Shown here piece by piece: positions 1 to 8,155 of a DNA stretch of 64,000 nucleotides. The number at the start of each line of letters is the position of its first letter. Position 1 is the stretch's first letter. The position numbers were made by a program, and so were the translations under genes. Location of the stretch: NCBI RefSeq assembly GCF_965225875.1, contig NZ_CBDDBS010000001.1, positions 496,001 through 560,000 on the forward strand, in the 5' to 3' direction. The notes under the pieces were generated by a model, which was not told where the DNA came from, did no database searches, and was given only the letters and a program-made list of their open reading frames with translations. The DNA is from Haliscomenobacter sp965225875 (GTDB lineage: Bacteria; Bacteroidota; Bacteroidia; Chitinophagales; Saprospiraceae).

Positions 1-686
1 AATTCCATGGATTCATCATTCCAACCATCCGTGCGCAGCCTTTCCAACTCACACTGATCACACCAGGCTTGTAAATCATCATCTTCCTCTACTTCCATAC
101 CTTTGTAGCTTGGGAATGCTTCTTCAAACCCGGTTTGGGTTTCGGTGTTCAAATGCTGGCAGATGAAAGCCATACGATTTGCACCGTGCTTTTCACAAGT
201 GATGGTTTGTTCTTTTATCTTGGCGGCAACATCATTGTCGATCTGCTCCATCACCAACATGTATTTTTCCACTTGTTCAGACTTGACGTTGTACCCGCCA
301 ATTCCACCTAGAACTTGATGGGCAATGGCAATGAACTCCCAACCAGCATACTCATCACTTTCAAAATACCCTTCAATCAGCTTGTCATACCCCTTTTCAG
401 TCCCAAACGTTTTAAGGCGTAAAGTTTGATCCTTACTTTTTTCAATGGAGTGGGAATTGTGCCAGGCCCATAACCAGGTTCCAGTGTTAGCTGAATAGGT
501 CCCAATTGGGATATATTTGAAATTGATCTCGGTATCGTCTGTCGATAGAGTCAATAACTCGGTGGCTTGATCGTAAAACCAATTGGTGTAATCGTCAAGT
601 TGAAAATGCGAACGGAAGCGATCTTGGGTATCATGAAACGCTTCGAATGCATTGCCTAGGAATTCAATGTAGCCGATTGATTGCAT
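1..686 (-). CDS. DUF6882-like protein with Cys/His-rich C-terminus (3' end outside window)
   Basis: An open frame runs leftward from the ATG at 684-686 and leaves the window, so the C-terminus is missing. The first ~120 residues are rich in aromatics (W-F-Y-D, then TWLWAWHNS followed by E-Y-A-G-W-E-F) and resemble, from memory, the DUF6882 family of unknown function. After residue ~150 comes CEKHGANRMAFICQHL and, further on, WCDQCELE. This spacing of Cys and His suggests a small zinc-binding module, but that is inference. The gene lies 22 bp downstream of the next minus-strand gene and is probably cotranscribed with it. The function is unknown. Confidence 0.6.
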   Translation of the reverse strand, partial: MQSIGYIEFLGNAFEAFHDTQDRFRSHFQLDDYTNWFYDQATELLTLSTDDTEINFKYIPIGTYSANTGTWLWAWHNSHSIEKSKDQTLRLKTFGTEKGYDKLIEGYFESDEYAGWEFIAIAHQVLGGIGGYNVKSEQVEKYMLVMEQIDNDVAAKIKEQTITCEKHGANRMAFICQHLNTETQTGFEEAFPSYKGMEVEEDDDLQAWCDQCELERLRTDGWNDESME

Positions 687-708
687 GTTTTATGGTTATT
701 GGCTCAGG

Positions 709-1329
709 TTAAAAAGGTAAATCATCTTCTGAGTGTCCCGCAGAATCAGCGTCACTGAGTCCTGTTTCTAACTTATGTTCTTCTCCGAATGGATTGTTGA
801 AATTGCGAATCATATTGCCATTCCAATTGCCATCATATTCGGCGGCCAAGATTAAATCTCGATAGTCATCCGAGTTTTTTATTTCTTCCTTCAGTCGTTC
901 GATATCTCCTGCCGATAAATACAATAGGCATCTTGATAATCTGAAGCTATTTGTCTTAAAATTATAGTTTAGTGTATAAGCACTCTCATAATCATAAAGT
1001 AGTGTTATCGCTTTGAAATACTCTTCGGCCCTATAATTTTTGCGAATAAATTCCTTGATATCTTCTGGCAAACCATCTTCCAAATAAGGCGCGCAAATTT
1101 TCCATGCCCGCCCAATTTCAATAGCCGATGTTTCTGAAAAATTGGAGGCATTCATCAAGTTGCCTGCAAGTTGTGGTCTGCCGCGTTTGGCGTCAGCTTC
1201 GCTGTCTTTTTTGAGTTTCAACGCTAAATGACGCAAGAACGCTTCAAGTGCATCATACCTTAAATCACCAATTTCCTTGGCAAGTGATTCTAGATCTGGA
1301 TAATATTTGAGGCTTGTTTTGTGTACCAT
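709..1329 (-). CDS. Hypothetical acidic protein ending in an SSB-like tail (DDLPF)
   Basis: A 206-residue protein with no signal peptide or membrane segment and no family I recognise. It appears largely helical and carries a charged KKDSEADAKRGRPQLAGN stretch near residues 40-57. The C-terminus is a low-complexity acidic tail ending in SEDDLPF. That ending is nearly the same as the conserved C-terminal peptide of single-stranded-DNA-binding proteins (acidic residues followed by I/L-P-F), which docks DNA-repair partners. No OB-fold is apparent, so this is not SSB itself. It sits between the DUF6882-like gene and an AAA ATPase gene, all on the same strand. Any role in ssDNA metabolism is inference from the tail alone. 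Confidence 0.55.
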   Translation of the reverse strand: MVHKTSLKYYPDLESLAKEIGDLRYDALEAFLRHLALKLKKDSEADAKRGRPQLAGNLMNASNFSETSAIEIGRAWKICAPYLEDGLPEDIKEFIRKNYRAEEYFKAITLLYDYESAYTLNYNFKTNSFRLSRCLLYLSAGDIERLKEEIKNSDDYRDLILAAEYDGNWNGNMIRNFNNPFGEEHKLETGLSDADSAGHSEDDLPF

Positions 1330-1367
1330 AGTTACTTGTATTTATTTTAAAAGATTATATCATTCAG

Positions 1368-2804
1368 CTACCCCCCAAACAACTCCCCCAATCCCAATTC
1401 CCGATCCACTAAACCCCGGCTATGCTCATTCTCCAATACCCCATACGTACTGATAAACGTCAAAAACACCTGCTTCTTTGTCTTTGAGTAGTGCTTAAAC
1501 AATGCCACTTTTTTCCGTAAATCCGCCGCGTAGGCTTTGCTGAGGATGTATTCTGAATTCGCCCATTTGATTTCACACAGGTTGATCACCTTATCATCCC
1601 GATCGATCAAGAGATCAATTTGGCAGCCGTCCATACCTTCGGAACCTTTGCGGTAAAAAGCCGAAGCGGTGGCGAATACCCCGGAAATACCGAGCGCCTT
1701 TTTGATTTCAGGCACGTGTTTGAGGCAAATGCTTTCAAAAGCGTAACCACTCCAGGCATGGAAAGCCGGGCTGGCGTGAAAACTTTGCCAAATACCCGCC
1801 CCTTCTTTTTTTAAAGTCTCGATGAATTTGAGGTAGAACAAGGAGTATTCATCACTCAAGCGAAAAAGTGAATCCCTTTTAACCCGTCCGAAGGGTAGGT
1901 ATTCCGCAATGAAGCCGGAATGTTGCAGCTCTTCCAGGGTTTTGCTCAAGCCGCCACCGTTGGAGATTCCACTACTTTGCCCAATTTCCAATCTACTCAA
2001 ACCCGAAGGTTTAGCCGCCAAAGCCCGGACGACTGCCATATGGCTTTCCGCATTTTCAAAAAGGGAAGGATAAAGTTGTTCAAATTCATCATATAAGGTG
2101 CCACCTTTGGCAAAACAGATCCGGTCGATGCTTTGCGCTACACTTTCACCCTTTTGGATTTCTTTGAGGTAGTGGGGAATTCCGCCCATCGCCATATACA
2201 ATTCGGTGATTTGGTAGCGATTGAGGTTCAAGCCTTTGTTTTGCAGGTACAATTCGGTTTCCCGCAAAGAAAAAGGCTGGAGATGCAGGCGTTTGGTGAT
2301 GCGGTTGTATAGTCCACCTTTGTTGTGTACCACTTTTTGGATCATCCATGAAGCAGCTGAGCCGCAGATGACCACGACAATGTTTTTTTTCACCGCCCAA
2401 CTATTCCAAAAAAAGCCAAAAGCATTGAGAAAGCCTGAGCGGTGGGTATCCAGCCAGGGAAGTTCGTCAAAAAAGACCACCTTTTTTTCCCCTTCAATGA
2501 CATTTTCCAGGTATAAAATCAACAGATGAAATGCCTCTAGCCAGGTTTTGGGTTTTTGTAGGGGCAGAGGGGATTTGCTTTGCAGGCTCAGCGCAACGAC
2601 AAAATTTTCCAGTTGTTCGCTGTTTTTGGCGTGCTGAATACCGGTTATTTCAAATGCAATGCGCTCGCTGTATACGGACTGTACCAAAAAGGTTTTGCCT
2701 ACCCGCCTACGGCCAATGATCGATACCAGTTCGGCTTCATCGGTAGTGAGTAAATTTTTGAGTACACTCACCTCATTCTCCCTTCCAATCAACTCTTTTG
2801 ACAT
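1368..2804 (-). CDS. AAA ATPase of the archaeal ATPase / DUF234 type
   Basis: A 478-residue soluble ATPase. Walker A is GRRRVGKT (residues ~31-38) and Walker B is VVFFDELPW (~110), followed by a sensor-like VVICGSAASW. The middle region looks like a winged helix (LSRLEIGQSSGISNGGG). The C-terminal ~100 residues contain IDLLIDRDDKVINLCEIKW, the D...ExK pattern of the DUF234/PD-(D/E)xK nuclease-like domain. Family members are widespread in archaea and Bacteroidota and their cellular role is unclear; mobile or defence-linked roles have been suggested. The ATG lies only 3 bp from the first of five 16-bp repeats, so the leader RNA would fold tightly against the start codon. Confidence 0.85.
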   Translation of the reverse strand: MSKELIGRENEVSVLKNLLTTDEAELVSIIGRRRVGKTFLVQSVYSERIAFEITGIQHAKNSEQLENFVVALSLQSKSPLPLQKPKTWLEAFHLLILYLENVIEGEKKVVFFDELPWLDTHRSGFLNAFGFFWNSWAVKKNIVVVICGSAASWMIQKVVHNKGGLYNRITKRLHLQPFSLRETELYLQNKGLNLNRYQITELYMAMGGIPHYLKEIQKGESVAQSIDRICFAKGGTLYDEFEQLYPSLFENAESHMAVVRALAAKPSGLSRLEIGQSSGISNGGGLSKTLEELQHSGFIAEYLPFGRVKRDSLFRLSDEYSLFYLKFIETLKKEGAGIWQSFHASPAFHAWSGYAFESICLKHVPEIKKALGISGVFATASAFYRKGSEGMDGCQIDLLIDRDDKVINLCEIKWANSEYILSKAYAADLRKKVALFKHYSKTKKQVFLTFISTYGVLENEHSRGLVDRELGLGELFGG

Positions 2805-2807
2805 GAA

Positions 2808-2929
2808 TGCTCGCTTTAAGTCCTAAAAATACGGACTTAGAGCGAGCATTTCAACCCCATTGCTCGCTCTAAGTCCAAAAAAAATCGAGATAAAGCGAGC
2901 AATACACATTTATTGCTCGCTCTAAGTCC
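2808..2929. repeat. Cluster of five 16-bp alternating repeats upstream of the ATPase gene
   Basis: Copies of tgctcgctctaagtcc lie at 2808-2823 (one change), 2861-2876 and 2914-2929. Inverted copies lie at 2833-2848 (exact) and 2889-2902 (degenerate). Neighbouring copies therefore pair as hairpins: 2808-2823 with 2833-2848 around a 9-nt loop, and 2861-2876 with 2889-2902. In the minus-strand transcript the first hairpin ends 3 nt before the ATPase ATG. It could be a translational switch, a binding-site array or a small palindromic repeat element. The spacing is irregular and there are no unique spacers, so it is not a CRISPR. Confidence 0.85.
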
Positions 2930-2966
2930 TTAAAAAAGTGAGATTCCGCCAGAATCAACCCTCCCC

Positions 2967-5189
2967 TCAAATCTGCCGCAAATAGCTCAATTTCACAATC
3001 CCATGATTTTCAAGCTGTCTGAGGTTCGACAAATCCTTAAACCCGTAACGATTCAACACAATGTACAAAAACGACAGCGGGCGGTACTCCCAGGACAGTC
3101 GGATGTTGTAGTTTTTCGAATCATCCTCTGAATTTTGCTGGTAAAAAGCAATCAATTGCAGACGTGGATTCAGGGCAAAACGCCCTTCCAGAGTGTACAA
3201 ATCAATGGTGTTAACTCCTTGTTGATCGCCCACATTTTTAAAGCGATTGTGATTGAATTTTCCGGAGAGCGAAAAATGGGGCGAAGGCGCAAACTGCAAG
3301 GTCAGGTCAGTGATGGTCAGCTGACCATTAAAATACGTGCCCCAATCGTACTGCCCAAAAAGGTTGATGACCTTAGAAGGATCAGTATTGACCCAGATTT
3401 GTTGGCGGAAATAATGGTAATCGCCCTGTTTGATGTTAACGCCCAAAGGAGAAAAAGTTTCGGTTAGACCTTGATAGACCGGGTTGAGTGAATAGCCCAA
3501 AAAGCCACCGTTTTGGAGATTTAACCAAAAAGGGAAGAACCACAATTGCCGTTCAATCAGTTTGCCCGTGGAGGCCTGCCAATAAAATTCCGGCAAAAAC
3601 CCCGGCTCAAAGGCGCGAATCTTCTTACGGAATGGCAAGAGTTTCCCTCGGTAAAACCAGTTGATACCCGGCGAGACACTTATGACGTCCTTGCGGGACA
3701 CAAAACCCATTTCCGGGTTAAAATCTTTGGTCACCACGGATTGTGTGAGCCAGATTTTGTGGTGATTGGTAAGGTTGACATACTGCGCGATACCCGCAAA
3801 ACCTTGCTTATTGGATTGCCCACCTGCCGAATGCATCACAAAACCGTTGATGGACTGGGATTCGCTCAAACGGAAAAACCCATCCACCGTGCTGACAAAA
3901 TTGGTGCCGTCGGGGCGGTTTTTGATGGTCATTAAGCCCCCGATACGATTCTGCTCGCCAAAGTTGCGCGAATAGCGACCTACAAAAAAATTGGTCGCAG
4001 GGCTTTCATCCACCTCTTGTTGCCGCATGGCCAGGACCCCAAAATTTTGTTCATTGGAGCGATACACCAATCTGCCCCCCGCCTCAATCGGGATAGGGCG
4101 ACCGGCGTCATTTAAACCAATGCTGCGGCTAAAAAAGGGCTGAATACGCATAGAGCCACCCGAGCCATCCGGAGAAGGGCCAACGTTGAAACCAAACAAG
4201 GAGGCATTTTCCAGAAAAAACTGCCGCCGTTCCGGAAAAAACACTGAGAAGCGCGTAACATTGTTGACCTGTCGATCCGCATCGGCTTGCGCGAAATCGG
4301 TGTTCACGGTCAAATCCAGCACTGTATTGGTGTTGATGCCCCATTTTACCTCGCCGCCGGGTTTGAAGTTGCTGGTGTTGGTTTTTTCACCCGTTTCTGG
4401 CGAGCTGTAGCGGTCATAAGAAAACAACACATAAGGCTGTAAACGAACATTCGGGCGCGGTGGTGGCGGCTGCAAACCCGTCAACACCCCGGCGTAATCC
4501 ATCCGGGTAGAAGTAAAAGCCCGAGGGTAAGCCGAAAAAGCACTGGTTTCGTTGCTGAAACGGCGATTGCGTTGCAGGTTGAAGCCCCAGCTTTGGATGC
4601 TGTCGGCGGTTTTGGGGTAGCGTAAAGTTTGCCAGGGGATAGCTATTTCGGCCACCCAGCCCGAATCACTACGCGTGGTGCGTACCCGCCAGAGCCCATC
4701 CCAGTCGAGGTCGTAAAACACATCGTCGAAGGAAAGCAAGTCGCGTTGTACGCCAAAAGCATTGGTGGCAAAAACCATGGCATTGCGCTCGTCCTGAAAA
4801 CCATCAAAGGAGAGATTGATGAGGTCGTGTTTGCGAAAATCAAAATCGCGTTTAAAATCGATGGCGCGGAGGGCCTTACGCCCCAGCGAGTCCTTGGAGA
4901 AAACGCCGAAATAGAGAAATTGCTTGTTGAACAAAACCCGAATATCGGTTTGTTGGGAAGCTTTTTGGCCTTGAAAAGGTTCAATTTGGATGAGGTCTGA
5001 AGCCGGCTTGGTGGTTGACCAAACAGGCTCATCCAAACGCCCGTCAACCTTGAGATTTTGCTCGATCTTCGTGCTATTGATGCTGCGTTTGACTGGATTG
5101 GGTGGAAATACTTCAGCATCCTGGGCTAAAGTGAAAAAGGGTAAAAAGAGCAGTAGTAAACTCCAAAGGGACGGTGTAGGCTTGATCAT
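2967..5189 (-). CDS. DUF5916 domain protein with N-terminal CBM9-like domain, probable outer-membrane protein
   Basis: A 740-residue exported protein with a signal peptide ending near residue 22 (FLPFFTLAQ). Residues ~40-235 resemble a carbohydrate-binding family 9-like domain (KVDGRLDEPVW, then FGVFSKD and W-V-A-E-I-A-I-P-W). The remainder matches the Bacteroidota DUF5916 family: FPERRQFFLEN and FFSRSIG, followed by alternating aromatic strands (HKIWLTQSV, FNHNRFKNVG) typical of an outer-membrane beta-barrel. The C-terminus continues the strand pattern (LSWEYRPLSFLYIVLNRYG). The substrate is unknown. It is the only gene of its transcription unit, and a 162-bp inverted repeat lies upstream. 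Confidence 0.85.
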   Translation of the reverse strand: MIKPTPSLWSLLLLFLPFFTLAQDAEVFPPNPVKRSINSTKIEQNLKVDGRLDEPVWSTTKPASDLIQIEPFQGQKASQQTDIRVLFNKQFLYFGVFSKDSLGRKALRAIDFKRDFDFRKHDLINLSFDGFQDERNAMVFATNAFGVQRDLLSFDDVFYDLDWDGLWRVRTTRSDSGWVAEIAIPWQTLRYPKTADSIQSWGFNLQRNRRFSNETSAFSAYPRAFTSTRMDYAGVLTGLQPPPPRPNVRLQPYVLFSYDRYSSPETGEKTNTSNFKPGGEVKWGINTNTVLDLTVNTDFAQADADRQVNNVTRFSVFFPERRQFFLENASLFGFNVGPSPDGSGGSMRIQPFFSRSIGLNDAGRPIPIEAGGRLVYRSNEQNFGVLAMRQQEVDESPATNFFVGRYSRNFGEQNRIGGLMTIKNRPDGTNFVSTVDGFFRLSESQSINGFVMHSAGGQSNKQGFAGIAQYVNLTNHHKIWLTQSVVTKDFNPEMGFVSRKDVISVSPGINWFYRGKLLPFRKKIRAFEPGFLPEFYWQASTGKLIERQLWFFPFWLNLQNGGFLGYSLNPVYQGLTETFSPLGVNIKQGDYHYFRQQIWVNTDPSKVINLFGQYDWGTYFNGQLTITDLTLQFAPSPHFSLSGKFNHNRFKNVGDQQGVNTIDLYTLEGRFALNPRLQLIAFYQQNSEDDSKNYNIRLSWEYRPLSFLYIVLNRYGFKDLSNLRQLENHGIVKLSYLRQI

Positions 5190-5273
5190 TGGTTCTCGTT
5201 CAATTGGTTTTAAGCTCCTGAAAGATAAGGCATAAAATTCCCTTATTTGCTTGAACTTTTAGCTTTATCTTTA

Positions 5274-5435
5274 AGAAGTTGGTTGAATTTATGTCGCGAG
5301 CTCCAAAGGGCCTAATTGAAGCCAAATTTCGTTCCGAAAATGCTCATTTAGCGCTGCTAAACTCCGCTTTTCGTGCCTCATTTGGCTTCAATTAGCCTCC
5401 TTTTCGCTTTCGCGACATAAACTCAACCAACTTCT
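5274..5435. repeat. 162-bp nested inverted-repeat element (MITE-like or structured RNA)
   Basis: Outer arms at 5274-5298 and 5411-5435 match at 24 of 25 positions (agaagttggttga... against its complement). An inner pair, 5309-5327 and 5380-5397 (ggcctaattgaagcc type), forms a second stem, leaving a ~52-nt central loop. The element lies between two divergent genes, so it is not a simple convergent terminator. There is no ORF and no target-site duplication is visible. It could be a small non-autonomous palindromic element or the source of a structured leader RNA. Confidence 0.8.
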
Positions 5436-5466
5436 AAAATAGATTTACTTCAGAAAAGCATCCGAC

Positions 5467-6072
5467 ATGAAAAAAGTGATTATCAGCACCTTGCTCTTGC
5501 TGGGACAATTGAGCTTGTGGGCACAAAACAATCCAACAATGACCACCACCCTACCCTACCGCGAAATTCCGGCCTATCCAGAATCCTACAGCGCCGAAAG
5601 TGTAGTGGCGCGGATGATCGACGGGCTCGGCTTCCGTTTTTACTGGGCCACTGAAGGTTTACGGCCAGAAGACCTGGCCTTTCGCCCCACTCCTGAATCA
5701 CGCAGCAGTGAAGAGACCATCGATCACATCATGGGGCTTTCGACCGTTGCACTCAATGCCTTGAAAAACCAGCCCAATGTGCGGAGCGGGGAAGAAACTT
5801 CACCCCTTACGTTTGAAGTAAAAAGGAGGAAAACCTTGGAGATACTGCAAGAAGCCAGCAATTTGCTCAAGAAGGCAGATACCAAATTGGACAACCATAC
5901 CATGGTTTTTCAAAATGGTGCCAATAAAACCGAGTTTCCGTTTTGGAACCTGATCAATGGCCCGATTGCAGATGCCTTGTGGCATGTAGGGCAGGTGGTG
6001 AGTTTTCGGCGCTCTTCTGGAAACCCTTTTAATGGGAAAGCGAATGTATTGACGGGAAAAGTACGGGAATAA
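5467..6072 (+). CDS. Exported DinB-family protein
   Basis: A 201-residue protein with a Sec signal peptide (KKVIISTLLLLGQLSLWAQ) followed by a DinB/YfiT-like four-helix domain. The putative metal-binding histidines are in EETIDHIMGL (~residue 85) and DALWHVGQVVSF (~175). DinB-fold proteins include thiol-dependent transferases and metal-dependent hydrolases; cytoplasmic forms are the rule, so periplasmic export is the notable feature. The substrate is unknown. It is transcribed alone and converges on the anti-sigma gene across a strong bidirectional terminator. Confidence 0.8.
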   Translation: MKKVIISTLLLLGQLSLWAQNNPTMTTTLPYREIPAYPESYSAESVVARMIDGLGFRFYWATEGLRPEDLAFRPTPESRSSEETIDHIMGLSTVALNALKNQPNVRSGEETSPLTFEVKRRKTLEILQEASNLLKKADTKLDNHTMVFQNGANKTEFPFWNLINGPIADALWHVGQVVSFRRSSGNPFNGKANVLTGKVRE

Positions 6073-6114
6073 GCGGCATTATTGAATAGGTCATTGCTTC
6101 TACTAAGGTGATTC

Positions 6115-6200
6115 TTTAGTGCCTTAAGTTTCTTAGGTGGTGAACCAATAACCTGCTTCGCAGGTTTTTTCTCACCACCTAAGAAACTTAAGGCACTAAA
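6115..6200. terminator. Bidirectional terminator between convergent genes
   Basis: Perfect 29-bp arms lie at 6115-6143 and 6172-6200 (tttagtgccttaag... against its complement), with a second small hairpin (aacctg/caggtt around cttcg, 6150-6166) inside the loop. The DinB gene ends at 6072 and the anti-sigma gene ends at 6209 from the other side, so the position suits termination in both directions. Confidence 0.85.
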
Positions 6201-6208
6201 GGGGCACC

Positions 6209-6802
6209 TTAGGCGGCCAATTTATACCATTGCAAAATGGCCTTGGCTGGTTTTTCAGAAGTGACATGGATGTCGTGCGTCTCCTCCAGTTGCATGGTTA
6301 TGAAGTCCCCTTCACCGAGGCGTACCGTCCGCGTTTCGCCAGTTTGATTGGTGATGTAACAAACGCAGGAGCCTTCCAGGATCATAAAACTTTCCAAAAG
6401 ATCGTGGTGGACTTCCTCAGGAACAAATTCTTTGACCCAAATCACGAACAAATCGCGTTGTGCATTGGATTCCAGGGTGTGCATATGAATGTCCTCGAAA
6501 TCAGCCGGAGGTTCAATTCCAGCCACCGCTTCACTCCATTCCAACCACTTGGATTCCTCATTCAACAACGGGAGCTCATTAAGATCTAATGGCTGATGAT
6601 TGGCCTTTTGCTCATTTAAGCCCTTGATTTTATCTAAAATAGCATGCCGCAATGCCGCAGGTGGTGCCACGGAATGTGCTTCTGCAAAAAGGATCAGGGC
6701 ATCTTCTGTTTGATTGACTGTTGTTTCGTCGATTGGGGGAACAGAAGGATCAAAAAGCCACTCACCTATTTCCTGATTTGTGATGTCGTACTGTTTTTTC
6801 AA
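6209..6802 (-). CDS. Cupin-type anti-sigma factor (ChrR-like), TTG start
   Basis: A 197-residue protein 3 bp downstream of an ECF sigma gene. The N-terminal ~75 residues are helical and sigma-binding-like but lack the HxxxCxxC zinc motif of ZAS anti-sigmas. The C-terminal cupin (~95-195) has PEEVHHDLLESFMILEGSC, then GDFITM and H-D-I-H-V-T, giving plausible metal ligands. By analogy with ChrR, the cupin probably senses a small molecule or oxidant and controls release of the sigma factor. No ATG precedes the conserved start; TTG at 6800-6802 is the only reasonable in-frame initiator after the sigma stop codon, so translation is probably coupled to the sigma gene. Confidence 0.8.
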   Translation of the reverse strand: MKKQYDITNQEIGEWLFDPSVPPIDETTVNQTEDALILFAEAHSVAPPAALRHAILDKIKGLNEQKANHQPLDLNELPLLNEESKWLEWSEAVAGIEPPADFEDIHMHTLESNAQRDLFVIWVKEFVPEEVHHDLLESFMILEGSCVCYITNQTGETRTVRLGEGDFITMQLEETHDIHVTSEKPAKAILQWYKLAA

Positions 6803-6805
6803 TGG

Positions 6806-7372
6806 TTATGTCAAGTTGTGTTGATGCGAAAAAAAAGTTCTTAGGGTATTTAGGGCCAAACGTGCCCGGGACTTCACAGTACCGAGCGGTATATTAAAAT
6901 TGTCTGCAATTTCCTGTTGGGTATAGCCATCAAAATACATCCACTCGATGATTTGTCGGCTGGATTCGGGTAGTTTTTTCACCAACTGGGCCAAACCGAT
7001 GGTTTCGTCCATGGTTTGAACGGCATGGTTTGAGCCGATCGTATGTACGAGATTTTCAAGCGGTTGGTTTTTTTGCTTCTGAGAAAAATATTTAGACCGG
7101 GTAAAATCAATGGCTTGATTGCGCGCGATATTGATGAGCCAGGTAGCCAAACGGCCTTTGGAAGGGTCGTATTGGTTGATGTTTTGCCAGATCTTCACAA
7201 AACAATCTTGCAACAGGTGCTCCACTTCGCGTTGGTCGTTGACGATACGGTGCAGGATTCCAAACAGCATCGCGGAGTATCGATCGTACAGTTCTCCGAA
7301 TGCCTGTTCATTGCCTTGCTTGAGCAATTTTACCAAATCCGATTCGTCTCGAAATTGCACCTTACTTTTCAT
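6806..7372 (-). CDS. ECF-family RNA polymerase sigma factor
   Basis: About 188 residues with the two ECF domains. Region 2 contains AFGELYDRYSAMLFGIL and LQDCFVKIWQNI, with WLINIARNQAIDF. Region 4 contains LPESSRQIIEWMYFDG and the helix-turn-helix TQQEIADNFNIPLGTVKSR. The ATG at 7370-7372 is chosen over an upstream in-frame TTG (7384). It forms a two-gene operon with the cupin anti-sigma gene. ECF factors of this kind usually activate their own operon and a small stress regulon; the inducing signal cannot be read here. Confidence 0.92.
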   Translation of the reverse strand: MKSKVQFRDESDLVKLLKQGNEQAFGELYDRYSAMLFGILHRIVNDQREVEHLLQDCFVKIWQNINQYDPSKGRLATWLINIARNQAIDFTRSKYFSQKQKNQPLENLVHTIGSNHAVQTMDETIGLAQLVKKLPESSRQIIEWMYFDGYTQQEIADNFNIPLGTVKSRARLALNTLRTFFSHQHNLT

Positions 7373-7419
7373 TGATTTATACAAAACTAGAAAAAAAATT
7401 ACAAGCTATGATCCAAAAT

Positions 7420-7427
7420 CAAAGCTA
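7420..7427 (-). promoter_or_regulatory. Candidate -7 element for the sigma/anti-sigma operon
   Basis: Read on the minus strand this is TAGCTTTG, an exact match to the Bacteroidota -7 consensus TAnnTTTG, and it would give a leader of about 40 nt. A second match (TAGTTTTG, 7382-7389) lies too close to the ATG to be preferred. No convincing -33 TTG is visible. Confidence 0.4.
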
Positions 7428-7479
7428 AATCGTATGTAAGTTTAATTCTATTTTCTTGCGTAAAACACCTATCACATCT

Positions 7480-8034
7480 ATGTCTAGTTATCATTTTGTT
7501 ACCCGTTGGGAATTGCCGACCACCTGCGAAGAAATATACCGTACCCTCGAAGATGCCGAAGATCTGGTACGTTGGTGGCCCAGTGTATACCTGGATGCCA
7601 GAATTTTGGAAAAAGGCCAACCAGGTGGGGTCGGAAAAGTGGTTGAGTTGTACACCAAAGGTTTTTTGCCTTACACACTGCGTTGGAAATTCAGGGTACT
7701 CCAGACCGATTTTCCCAATGGATATTCGCTGGAAGCCATCGGAGATTTTGTTGGTCAGGGAGTTTGGACTTTTAAACAAATTTCGCCCGAAGTTTGTGAA
7801 GTGGTATACGACTGGCGCATCCGTGCTGAAAAGCCTTTTTTGAAATTGATGACGCCTTTGTTGCGGCCCATTTTTTCAGCCAATCACCTTTGGGCCATGC
7901 GCAAGGGGGAAGAAAGTATCCGTTTGGAGCTGCAACGCCGCCAGGCGAAAACAGCAGAGGATAAGGCGAAAATCAGTCCACCTCCAGGGCCAATTTTCCC
8001 TCACAATGTTTTGAACAACAAGGTATTGAATTAA
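7480..8034 (+). CDS. SRPBCC-family (START-like) protein
   Basis: About 184 residues starting at ATG 7480 (an in-frame TTG at 7456 is less likely). The pattern HFVTRWELPTTCEEIYRTL, then LVRWWPSVYLDA and GFLPYTLRWKFRV is that of SRPBCC/polyketide-cyclase-like proteins, which bind hydrophobic ligands in a helix-grip cavity. The last ~30 residues are a charged, proline-containing tail (KISPPPGPIFPH). It is divergent from the sigma operon, and a hairpin terminator follows. The ligand is unknown. Confidence 0.75.
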   Translation: MSSYHFVTRWELPTTCEEIYRTLEDAEDLVRWWPSVYLDARILEKGQPGGVGKVVELYTKGFLPYTLRWKFRVLQTDFPNGYSLEAIGDFVGQGVWTFKQISPEVCEVVYDWRIRAEKPFLKLMTPLLRPIFSANHLWAMRKGEESIRLELQRRQAKTAEDKAKISPPPGPIFPHNVLNNKVLN

Positions 8035-8057
8035 AAACCTGAGCTAATATCACCAAG

Positions 8058-8104
8058 TTAGGCTGCCCGAACAGTTTCCAACGGAAGCATTTGGGCAGCC
8101 TAAA
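8058..8104 (+). terminator. Terminator hairpin after the SRPBCC gene
   Basis: ttaggctgccc (8058-8068) pairs with gggcagcctaa (8093-8103) just after the stop codon at 8034. The loop is ~24 nt and the hairpin is followed by an A-rich rather than T-rich stretch, so efficiency on the plus strand is uncertain. Confidence 0.6.
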
Positions 8105-8155
8105 TCAAAAAAAATTACGGTCTTGTTTTACTTTTGGCAAAAAACATCGCCTGTT

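Noticed and set aside
2808..2929. Possible CRISPR array
   Set aside because: Only five short copies in alternating orientation, irregular spacing, no unique spacers and no cas genes.
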